Shown here in pieces: positions 34,780-46,000 of a DNA stretch of 64,000 nucleotides (positions are counted from its first letter, which is position 1; each line of letters starts with the position of its first letter). The position numbers and the translations under genes were made by a program. The notes below the pieces were generated by a model. The model worked only from the letters and a program-made list of their open reading frames with translations, had not been told where the DNA came from and did no database searches. Source of the DNA: Apium graveolens (taxonomy: Eukaryota; Streptophyta; Magnoliopsida; Apiales; Apiaceae); the NCBI RefSeq assembly GCF_009905375.1, contig NC_133650.1, positions 141,291,135 to 141,355,134 on the forward strand. Direction: 5' to 3'.

Positions 34780-35227
34780 AAATTATGATAATAATCAAGT
34801 TCTGATGCTGACGTGGCAGTATTTATTTACTTGGTTTATTTTTGGTCATTACCTCAACAGTCATATTTTTTTTGAATATTGGTTTATGTGAGATAAAACA
34901 GTAATAATCATTTGTTTAGTGGGAGCAGTTTTTTTTAAAAAAAAAAACTAAACGTGCAAAGTCATAATTGCTTATTTACCGTGCACATTAACTTTTTCCT
35001 TCACTGCTGCATGTTTGACAGATGTAAAGGTCTGTTCCACTCCTCATTAACTGCTGTAACGTGGGTTGTCTAAGTAAAAGAGATAAAAGATTTTCAAATC
35101 TTTTATTCATATTTTTATTCTATTTCACTCTCTCTCTTTTCTTATTCTCTCTCACAATTTCTGACGGTTTCTTTACAGACATTTTATCAAATACCTTACA
35201 GGCAATTTTATTTCTCACTTATTTCTC
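34780..35227 (+). other. Deletion junction and leader of the extra frame
   Basis: About 450 bp stand where roughly 2 kb of reverse transcriptase and RNase H should be. The breakpoint lies at or just before ~34812. The second half is CT-rich (CACTCTCTCTCTTTTCTTATTCTC at ~35128) and leads to ATG 35228. It may be a promoter or splice region for the extra frame; this is inference. Confidence 0.5.
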
Positions 35228-38200
35228 ATGGCACCCAAGGATTTAATTGTTGATGGAGCCAAGTTTGTACCAAACAACTATGCTGCAATCTTGAACAAGG
35301 CTGAAGCTCCATCAGATTTGCACTTTGTGCAAGATTTCTTAGCAAATAGTGAGATTGGGTATGCTTTGACCCAACCTCAAGCCATTTCAAGCCAACAAGT
35401 ACTGACGTTTTGGCGAAATGGGATTTTTGATGATGATGGTTCTACTGGTACTCCAAGCATCGTATTTGAAGTCAACGATATTGAACATGTGGTCACTCCT
35501 GGAGCCGTTCGTAAAGCTCTTCACTTACTAGAAGGCTGTATATTCTCAACAGTGGAGGACCCTGTTCTTCAGCAGCTCATGGACAGTTTGGGCTATGAGA
35601 GCAGTTTGGGAAAGCTTGGACAATTGAAAAGATCAAATATCAAGAAGGAATGGAGCTTTTTCTTCGATTGTATCACTAAGGCATTCGCCAATAAGTGCTC
35701 CAACTTTGATGCCATTCCAATCACGAGTCAACAAATCGGGTATGCTCTTATTCATCAAACTCACTTTGATTTTGCAAGTGCTGTGTTAGGTTTCGTAGGG
35801 GATAGGATGACAGAGGATAGGAATATAGTATGCTTTGCTAGATTCTGTCAGCTTATATATTCTTTTTGTTGTACTGATGAGCCCCAACCTACCACTGATT
35901 TAATTCCACCCTTTAAGGTTGCAAAGAGGGCTTTTAATGACTTGCTAAATGCTGACATAAAGAAACAAGTTGCTAGACCATTATAGATACCTCGTTTAGT
36001 GAAACATATACTGGTAAATGTTGATCCTCATACCTACATATCTATTTACCCTGATGTTCAACCCACCAACACATCCCAGCCATCACAACAGCATCAGAAC
36101 ATACCACATCTACACAAACACCTCAAACTTCTCAACCTCAACCTGCTCAACCCTCCATCAGGACATATTTCAAACCATCACAGTCATCTCAACCTTCAGC
36201 ACATCTAGTGCAGCCTTCTTCTGCTAGAGCAACAACATCAAGATCTAAGAAAGTTTCACAGCAGCAAAGAAGGAGGATCATCTTGAGAGATGAATCAGAT
36301 GATGAGGCACATGTTCAACCTATAGAACCTATTGTTTCTGCAGTTGAGAAAGTCTCTTCTCAAGAAGATACAGAGACTGGGAGTTCTAAGTCCCTCAAAA
36401 GGCCTAGAACAATTAATTCTGATGATGCAGCTCCTATAGTCTCCTCAAAAGCTAAAAGATTTAAAACATTAGCAAAAAGGCCTGCAGATTCTGGTAAAGG
36501 AATGGAAGCAGCAGCTAAGGAAGGGGGTCAGGAATCTCTGATCTCACAAGACCCTGTTGAAGCTCACAATTCTCCAAGTGCTGATCCAGACCTTCATGCA
36601 ACTCATCACTCTCCACTTCATGAACTAAAAACAACTCATATTCCCACACCTCCAGTACATGCTGATAACCAGGGGCCAAGTGATGAAATTGACATTCATA
36701 ACTTGGAAGTACCTCAGGTTTTGTATCTAGAAGCTCCACCAACTCAAATCACTCCACCAACAACACCAATTCTAGATGCCGATTTTAATGAAGATATTCC
36801 TTCTACACCAATTCTGAATCTGGATGATGAAAATCAGAATTTAGGTGGGCATCAAGGTTTGGCTGTTGATCAGAATTTAGTTGGAGATCAGCACTTAGAG
36901 GATGATGTTGAAGTCTCAATAGCCTCTCATACTATTCTTTTATCAGAGGAAGGTGATGATGCTGATTCTATAAGTTCTGATGCTGCTAATATTGAACTTA
37001 CCGTGAAGCTGCTGTCAATGTAGATGCTGATGCAGCTGGTCCATCAGAACATGCACCTCCACAAGCTCCTTTAAAAGTTGATCTTGTTAAAAAGTTTGTT
37101 AGAGGAGATGCACCAGTACCTTGGAGTGAAACTCCTAGAGGAAGGGAGTGGACTAAGGAATGGAACAAAGTTGATTTCGTTCCTACTTCAAACATACTTA
37201 CTGAGCACTTGGCAAAGGCTGATGAGATGCTAGTCAATGATGATTTCAAGACATAGCTCAGGGTTACTACACTCAGTACAAGACACCTTCAAAGTCAACA
37301 ATCTGTAACTCAGGCCAAGGTAGACAAGATTCAAGAATCCTTAAATCAGCAAGATATGGTTGCCAAGCTGGACAAGAAAAGGTTTTTCAAACCTACTTTT
37401 GACAGAATTGAGTACATTGAGAAAACTCAGAAGAAGCAAAAGGCTCAGATTTATGACATTTTGAAGAATCAAGCTTCTCATCAAAATCAACTCAATGAGA
37501 TCCAATCCTCAGTGGAATTGCTTCTCTCTCTTCTTTTACCTACTGATGCCAAAAGGGGGGAGAAAGTAATTAAGTCCAAATGCAAAACTGTTAAGTCACT
37601 GAAGGGAAAGGATGATGAAAAAGATGACCAGGGAAACTCTGGAATGGGTGGAGGTCATGGTCAAAGTAAAAGTTTTTCATCAATCAAAGCTGGAACTACA
37701 AGTCAAAGAACAAGTTCTGATACTGGGAGAAGAATAAATTCTGATACTGGTAAAAGGATAAGTTCTGATGAACATCTGGAACTTGATGAGGAGATTTCAA
37801 GACAGTTATTTCTGAAAGAAAATCCAGGAATGGACTTTGAGAGTCTAAAGGAAGAAGAAGCTAGACTTAAGTTAGAAAAAGTCAACTCCAAATCTAAAGC
37901 TTCTGTTGGTGAAACGAAACTTCCTAAGGTTAAAGGCATTGTGATAAAAGAAAGGACAAATCCTGAGGCAACCAAGGCCAAATCACAAATGGAGATAGAT
38001 CCAAGGTCCAAGGGCAAGGAAAAAGTTGATGAACCTGTAAAGGTTTATGTACCATTTATGGATGAAGAAATATCTGATGAAAATGCTAGTCTTACTCTAA
38101 TACAAAGGAAGATTTCTCAAACAACCTCTGACATGGCTCAAGTTGTCCAGAGTCAAGATATAGTAAGTTCTTATATGACAATGAAGCAAGCAACCTCTGA

Positions 38201-38990
38201 CATAGCTCAAGTTGGCTTGATATCAGAAGATAAGGAAAAGGAAACCTCTGACATTGCTCATGTTAAACCTTCAAAGTTACTCCTACCAGGATTCACCAAA
38301 GCTAAACAGACTCAACCTTTGAAGACTGCAACAAGTGGTTTTGAAGCAAGAGTGGTTACAGGAAAAGAAGCAAGAGATAAATCTGGATTGGGTAGTGCTG
38401 ATGAAAGAAGAATACAGAACATAACCAATGATCCAACTTCTTTAAGTGAACCAGGTGTTGGAGCAACTCCTGAAAGATTGAATCAGCTTGAATCTGTACA
38501 GATGGTTTACCATACCTTCTTGAAAGAACACATCTTATTATATTTTATGACAGATGGAAGGGTATACCATATTAGGCAGAATGCTATACCACTGAAGTAT
38601 TATGAGGAACTAGAACATGTTCTATTCTTACTTCAAGTGAAGAACATATTAACAGATGGTGCTACAAATTATTTGAAGACTCAAATTCAGAGACAGAAGA
38701 AGCTTTATTCTGTGAAGTCTGACAGCACATACTGTCCCAAGTACAGAGATCACAAGGGTGATATTATCGAGATGAAGCCTAACTCTGCTAAGATTATAAC
38801 TACCTTTTTGGGTTATAAAGCTGTGGAATTCAATCTTGAGTCTGACAAGGCATATTTGATCAGACTAGATCAAGACATAAGAAAAGCTAGAATAAATGAT
38901 CCCAGGGTTGCTATCTTTCAAATTGGTGAAGATACAGTTGAATTGAAGAATGCTAAAAGGAGGATGGTTAATGAACTTGAAAATGCTTAG
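35228..38990 (+). pseudogene. Extra reading frame of Sirevirus-like element, unknown function
   Basis: I read this as one former frame of about 1250 codons now split into parts. Part 1 (35228-35986, 252 aa, MAPKDLIVDG...) holds a globular domain with FWRNGIFDDD, VTPGAVRKALHL and SFFFDCITKAF. After a stop at 35984 and a frameshift near 36110 comes a low-complexity part rich in S, P, E and D with basic KRPRT and KAKRFKT clusters (36208-37023). A second shift leads to PWSETPRGREWTKEW (37119-37163), a stop at 37254, then 37356-38990 (544 aa): coiled coil, three repeats of the TSDMAQV/TSDIAQV/TSDIAHV type (38124-38265), and a compact C-terminal domain (38480-38985). From memory, similar frames occur 3' of pol in asterid copia elements. 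It is not an obvious envelope: no signal peptide or membrane segment is seen. Confidence 0.75.
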
Positions 38991-39240
38991 AGATGTTTGT
39001 TAAAGAACTATCTCAGAAAAACTCCTGATATCAAAGAGATCAGTAATTGAATCCAAGTCAAAGATCTACAACTGATTAAATTCTGATGTGTATACAGACT
39101 GAAGCTGTTATCAGAAGTTAAAAATGGTAAAGCTACAAGGACTGTAAGTTGTAGTTATCTAGCCAAATTCTCATGCATTTGTAATTAATGTTTTTGACAT
39201 CATCAAATATCTGTTAAACTTGTATATTATGCTAATTTAC

Positions 39241-39254
39241 AAGTTGGGGGAGAT
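39241..39254 (+). other. Copia polypurine tract
   Basis: AAGTTGGGGGAGAT immediately precedes the 3' LTR. This form is common in plant copia elements. Confidence 0.85.
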
Positions 39255-39852
39255 TGTTAGATATATTTGATAATGTCATGACTAATATGATTTGTGTTTA
39301 GTTTTCAGATCTTACTTAACAGGACAAATCAGTACTTAACTGGAAATCAGCATTTATACTGAAGTCAGAAATTAAAGTTGTCAGAACTTAAGTTATCAGG
39401 AGATATTTATTAGAAGATAATATCCGGACTTAAGGAGACTTTCAGATAAGGAAGGCGGCTGATTGTAAGGAAAGAAGATCAAGATAAACGCAAGAAGAGA
39501 TATGCATGAAGAAGGAATTCTATGAAGAATAGAATACTTGGAAGTAAAGATAACTAGTTGATATAATTTAGGATACAGAATCATATTTGATATCAATTAG
39601 CGATAATCTTGTAACCGTGTAGTATATAAACACAGACATAGGGTTTACACTATATGTGTTATCATAATCGAAGTTATTATTTATTGTAATCCTAGCAGCT
39701 CTCGTGATAATTTGTTCATCACTGAGAGAGGACAGTTCCATATTGTAACAGAGTTTAATAAAGCTTGTTTTCTGTTACTTGTGTTCTTTAATTCGATTTG
39801 ATTGTGATAAACACTGTATTCAACCCCCTTCTATAGTGTGTGTGACCTAACA
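39255..39852 (+). repeat. Copia 3' LTR, 598 bp
   Basis: Near-identical to 30567-31162, with 13 substitutions and an extra TG near the end, then CATAC as target duplication. Confidence 0.95.
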
Positions 39853-39857
39853 CATAC

Positions 39858-41744
39858 AGTTTCCGTCCAGAAAATATTCTGAAAAGAAGAAATATAATGT
39901 CTTCTGCAGCATTCACATTTAAAAAATAAAATGGTCCCCAAATGTCATGCTTATTCAAGAAGATTTGGTAGATATCATGCAATGACTTTTATAAAATTTA
40001 GTTATTAGACATAAGAAATGTGAACCCATTAGTTTCTGGGTCAATTTAGAGGGACAAAAGTATAGCACCAACCATTTTATTTACTATTAGTAGACCTTCT
40101 TATAAAAGAGAGTTAGTCATGTGTCATGGAAGGCCTAAAATATGTTAGGGATGAATTTGCCATGGTCAAGAAAACTAACCTGGATCAGTGACATTTGTGT
40201 TTGGTGATCAAGAGGACCAATGTTAGTCAATTATAGATAATAATCTAGCCATTCAAAGAGAAAAAAACATTCTCAGCACTCTACATATACGTACAACCTT
40301 TGCAATCAGGTCAAATATCATCTGCAAACACCAAAGTTTTATTTGATATATAACAAAACCGTTGTTAAATTTTAATTCAAATTAACAAATAAGCATATTC
40401 TTACGGTTGCACTTGCATATTTCAGTTCCATAATTTCCTTCCTGGATCACCCGCCTGGACCCCTTGGAAAAATGCAATTTTAGGTGATTTATCTCTAACT
40501 CTACCAGCAAATGGGACGGAAGAACTTGGTTGAACCACCATCTCAATATAATAGTTTCACGGAAAATCTGGAACATATAGTGGAAATTCAAGTACATTAG
40601 AAACAGAACCTCCAATATGTGCATAAATTAAATATGTAAAAAGTTATAGGGCATGAGACATAACATTTATAAAAGCCGCTAGCTGCAATCATCTTAGATT
40701 TAAATCCTACATCAAACCAATATATGATAAACCAAATTATTGATCAAATTTTGTTTAAATAGAACTCAATAGAAGTGGATACGGAACATAATGGCAACCT
40801 AATTAAAATTAGATCTATTTCATTTTTCTTACTTAAAGTTTTATGTACCTTATTGCATAGTGATATGTCATTCAAAACTGTTGAATGAAACCCACTTATG
40901 ACCTATATGACCTGAAAATCAAAAATACATACATGTTCAATCCATTGTGCTCCATTTAAAATGAGACCATGAAATATTATTTAGTTTGAGCATTTCGTCA
41001 AACACGTAATATACACTGCAAAGTTAAACATGAAAGATAGAAACATATGCCAAACATTAGTAGATAGTAGACAGTATAGAATCAATAACACATACAAATG
41101 TATATACAAACACACATACAAATATATATATTCATGCTGGATAAAAAATTATCATTTAAAAAAAAAATAGTATAGTCGATTAAAAAATAAGAAGGTGCAT
41201 AAACTATTATATGTATGTATACACACACGCAGACGAATTATAATTTTTGAAATAATTGAGGTATGATCCATTATAGCTTCATCCCGCACAACTTTTTTTA
41301 AAATAACAAATGACGAAAATTGAGTGAAAATACAGGTGAAGAAGGAGAAGGAAGCAAAAAAAAAAGAAAGATTAAATGATTTTTTGTTCCATTTTTAGAG
41401 TTATGTGAGAATCAGTTACAATTTTGAATTTTGAAAATTGAAATAATGATGTGTTATTCAGTTGTTAATTTGCTATAATCATGGAAAAGTTGAGGTGTTT
41501 AGATTGATTTAGTATTTAAAGGTTAGTGGGTTATGATAAATTTAAATATAAAAGATCTATGGATATGTGTATAATATAAAGTTTTATGTGGAAAAAAATA
41601 AAGTGAGTCATGGATCATGGGTCATGGGTAAATTTGTGGGTAAATGTTATATGGGTAATAGTAGCCTTTAAGATAATATTGATACTTGCAATGACAATTG
41701 TTTTATCTTAAAAATGAAAAATCACTTAAAGTTGCTTTCATTTG
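39858..41744. other. AT-rich sequence, no firm gene
   Basis: No gene supported. On the - strand 40550-40428 a 40-codon frame starting at an ATG (MVVQPSSSVPFAGRVRDK) looks more protein-like than its surroundings, but I find no partner exons. Microsatellite-like ACATACAAATATATATA lies near 41100-41130. The two sides of the copia insertion (30561 and 39858) were once continuous. Confidence 0.4.
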
Positions 41745-42060
41745 ATGTGTGATAAATCTCGGAATAATATGAGTAGCTCCTGCATGACTTCCGATAATTA
41801 TCTCACATTCATTTGTCCATCTCTGTACCATTGCACAAACCAAGAACCTGATTTATATTCCTGGTTAACATGACAACAACAACAACTTTTTATTTAAAGT
41901 AATGCTTAGGCATTTCAGACATGTCGATTGAATTCAAAAACTCCACAGGAAAAGCTGAATTTCGATTGTGCTTTAGACCGTGCTTATCAATAAGACCTTC
42001 GTCAATACTATCAACACTTAGATATACATGTTCACTAGGTATTTGAACCAACACATGAGC
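41745..42060 (-). pseudogene. Helitron helicase C-terminal remnant
   Basis: On the - strand, SVDSIDEG...FPVEFLNSIDMSEMPKH (42020-41905) aligns with SQDSIDDDGG...FPVEYLNSINMPCLPKH of the + strand Helitron at 49290-49400. After a short break, CEIIIGSHAGATHIIPRF (41811-41758) is the next conserved segment of the PIF1-type helicase. The piece is bounded by unrelated sequence and has a shift between parts. It is a different, diverged copy in the opposite orientation. Confidence 0.7.
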
Positions 42061-42279
42061 ATATATAAAAAAATTGTTTTTATTTTATTTCATTTTACAC
42101 AGTAATCACCAAAATACTAATTACATAGATTTTAAAAAGAATAGTTTAGGAATGAAGCGGTAAAAATACATATAATCTTTTGCTTCAATTTTGTATATTA
42201 CTTAACGGGTTACTATTATAAAAAGAGAATAAAGATCCCAAGGTTAACCTTAGTATACTTTTCCTAAGATCACCACAAA

Positions 42280-43084
42280 TCTATTATATTTTAATGAGCA
42301 CTAGTGAAGAGACCCAAAACTTTGTACTAAGAATGACATTTTTGTAAATATTTTGACCCATATTTTTTAAATTTGAACAGTGGCTTGACCCATTTTCATA
42401 AATCTACTAATTCCTATACAAATATGCAAAGATCCATGGACTATCCATATCTTAAATGGTATTTATAATTATTAAAAAATTACTTTTCAATATTAAAAAG
42501 ATCGAATATATTATTAAAATAGATTTATTTTTATACCCAATCAATTACAGATCCACAAATCATGTCTTCGGTAATTCAAATTCAAAAATCATTACTACTT
42601 TCCTTGATAATCATTATCTTCCTCTTCTTTCTTTTTTACAGGCCATATACATGAATATGAATAATTATATACATCATCATCTACTATCGATTTTGAATTA
42701 CCTGTTTTTTGTTATCTATTGTGCAATCGTATGTCTGATAACATTTTACAAAACCTGTTTTTTTTTTGTTTTACAGTAATGATTATCGCTGGACTCATCA
42801 CATAACGTTGAAGCTTTGAATGAGATCTAATGTTGTACTACCTTCCATGAACTCGGACCTGGTATGAATCTGCATAATCATACTATTTCTTCTCCGTTTT
42901 CTTAAAAGGTGGTATTGATACGACTAATTACACAACAAAGAAGCTTTGAATGGGAGCAAACGTTCTAAGAATTTTGATGACAACAGTAGAGGTACGAGTC
43001 TCCATAATCATACTATCTCTTTCTTACTTTAAATATTGTTCTTGATACTTCGTAGTCATCATTTTCACATTTATTATTCATTTC
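42280..43084 (+). other. Helitron 5' region
   Basis: AT-rich sequence between the proposed Helitron start and the first recognisable Rep-helicase exon. A 107-codon frame at 42456 is hydrophobic and composition-driven; not called. Confidence 0.4.
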
Positions 43085-46000
43085 AGCTGTTAAGCGACGA
43101 GGTCGTGGATAGATATGTGATCCAATTCTCCAACCTCTGGATGAGGATAGATCAGATAACCGATGAAATATTATTGAGCCTGTGATAACCACCGAAGCAT
43201 CTGTCATGTCTGGTGAGTACAATATATATGTTTTATTCAATAAATGAAAGATCTGCAATTTAGCTTGGAATGATTGTGTTTAATAATGTATAAATTTAAT
43301 CTGTGAGTGCACTTTGTCGAGGTCGCGAGTCAGCTTGGACAGGTTTTTACGTGATAGGTTGCTCAACATGAATCGTACTGTTCTGGGAAATCAATGTTTT
43401 CTATATTTACAGCATATCTTAACATATTACGTAGCAGTGCATCGTTCATTGTTCAATTTTCCATATACATTTATTTTATGCATTTCAATCTGCAGGTAGA
43501 GATAAAGAAAATTTTGTTTCAAATAGACTGAGTATGTGACTTGATGACATTGTGTTATCATATATATTCTATAATATATTGATGCAACTAATCTTTCATC
43601 TTATATCATTCTTCAATTATCAGGTTCTCAGCAGAGTGATATAAGTAGACAGTCTACATCTAGCAAAACCTCTACTATAATGTCATCGAGATCTCACATT
43701 GCCAATAGCCGTACGTTATGTAGACAACATGTAGTTAACATTGTCTGATCACGTTCTACAAGTTTGTTAATCGAAATAATGTTTATTTGTAAATTGTTTT
43801 TTATCAGGCTCTAGTAATTCTCAACTGATTTATAGTCCGCATTGCAATAACAACCCAATACTATCCTGTATAACTAATTATAAGTGTTCAGTTGTTAATC
43901 CTTTCTCAATCCAGATAACATATACATATATCATAATTTATGTGCTGCTATGGTTTATGAAATGATTTTTTTAGGATCCACTCTACCAAGTTATATCTCA
44001 GCATATCCCGCGTCAAGCAATAATACACCAATTATGTCTTGAGATCTCACAATGCCAGCACCTGTATGTTAGTTTGAAAGTTTATTCATACTTTTTGCCC
44101 ACCGATTTAAGATACGTTATTTAACCATGTTTGGCATAACACCTCATGTGGCTGTATGCAAATAAAGTTACATATCATGATTTATGGGTTTGCTTTTAAA
44201 TTTATTAGAATTTTTTATTTGATTTTGTTTGGCTTAATCTTTGGTCAAACAATAATGAATCACACACCGCTTTCCAATAACAACCCAAACATATCCTGTA
44301 TATCTAATCATAATTTTTTAGTTCTTATTCCATTTTCAGTAGCAGTCCATTATTATGCTCTACATATTTGCTTGACGAAGTGATTTATTTAGGTACCACT
44401 CCGCCTTCAAGTGTCAAATCATATATTCCAAATAAACAAACATCAAAGGGTTGTGCTGAATCTGACGTATCAGGTAATAGTTTTGTTTCATTTTTAAACA
44501 CGATACATGAGATAAAGAATTATTACTAATATAATATTTTTGAATATATTTCTATAAGATTTTCTCTTTTCCATAGAATCGAAGAGACGTTACACATGCG
44601 CTAGCATATCTACAATACTACGTAACAAAAAAAATAAAGGAGAATATTGATCCTGCTTCACAGAGTATGAGAAGCTGAATTTGGTCATGTTCATCTTATT
44701 TCCAGGACTGACCATCATTATTTTCCAATTTTATTTGTTTTTTTATTAGATAACATACCCACATTATTGTAGATGTTTCTCTTAGGCAGAACTCCGATAT
44801 GAGCAACAATCGATTATCTTCTCCCGTGACTGCCAACCTGATTAATAATTTTGATGAAGCATATGATGGAACACATAACTTTTTGATGAAGGTATTTTTT
44901 ATTATTGTTTGTTAAAAATTTTGCATGTTTGTCGCACGTAATTAGATAAATTTAATTAATGCACTATTTTATTGTTGTAATACAGCAGAAGCTGAACCCG
45001 TGGATTTTCCTGGGATTGATCTTTGGGAAGGTTATGTTAATATTGGTCCGCCAACCTCAACATGTGTTAAGTGTGGTGCCCGTATATGGAATATGGAACA
45101 GAACAACAAATCCAACAAAAATAGTTCGTGTACCTTTTCTCAGTGCTGCAAAAATGGACAGGTTCAGCTCCCACCTGAGAAACAACCGCCTGTGCCTCTA
45201 AGATCATTACTATATGGAAATGATATGACAATCCACTTCAAGTTAAACCATATTCTTTACAATTCATTATTTGTGATGTGTTCCGGTGGTGGTAAAATTG
45301 ATCACAAAATTAATAATGGAGGAGCACCCTATTGCTTTAAGGTCAAAGGTCAAAATCTTTATCTTCTTGGTAGTATGATTCTGGCAGATGGTGAAGCTCC
45401 CAATTTTTTTCAAGTATACATTTATGATACTGAAAATGAATTGGAGAATATGATAAATCTAATAGGTGGATGCAGAGATGAAATTGATGACAACATTGTT
45501 GAGGCTTTGATGGACATGTTAAATCAGCATAATGAACTGGTCAGGCAATTTCATACTGCACGTGAGCGCTTCAAAGACAATGAACATGATGAATTTAGAT
45601 TGGTTCTATTATCTTCTCAATCAACGAGTGGTCGTACGAATATAATCGTACCAATATATGAGGTTGGAGGTCTTATAGTAAGTACTAATGGAAATTCATT
45701 AGGTTTTCGAGATAGAATTGTGGAGACGCATACAAATAAACTTCAGAGGGTTTGGGAAACTGACATTTTTTATGCAGCTCCAGTATCCACTTTTGTTTCC
45801 CCATACAGATGAAGGTTTTCATACAAAGATTCCTTTTAATAAAACAAAGGTATTAAAATCAGCCAATATAAATCCCGATGATAATGATTTTGAAAAGAAG
45901 CGTCCAGAATATGTTTCTATGAAAGAATATTATTGCTATAAGTTAATGATTCGCCTTTCTGAAGGTATACTGGATACTCTCATATGTTTAATTTTTTTCA

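Larger units (their letters stand above)
30567..39852 (+). mobile_element. Ty1/copia element, Sirevirus-like, lacking RT and RNase H
   Basis: Complete ends: LTRs 30567-31162 and 39255-39852, both TGTTAG...CCTAACA, flanked by the 5-bp direct repeat CATAC (30562-30566, 39853-39857). By eye I count 13 substitutions and one 2-base indel between LTRs, about 2%, so insertion was fairly recent. Order: primer site, large gag with zinc knuckle and coiled coil, protease, integrase, then no reverse transcriptase or RNase H, a ~420-bp leader, a long extra frame of unknown function, and a polypurine tract. Large gag plus an extra 3' frame is typical of Sireviruses. Stops and frameshifts make it non-autonomous. 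Confidence 0.92.

Noticed and set aside
36515..38017. Antisense frames of 75-104 codons opposite the extra copia frame
   Set aside because: Serine/leucine-rich shadows of the acidic + strand frame, no domain.
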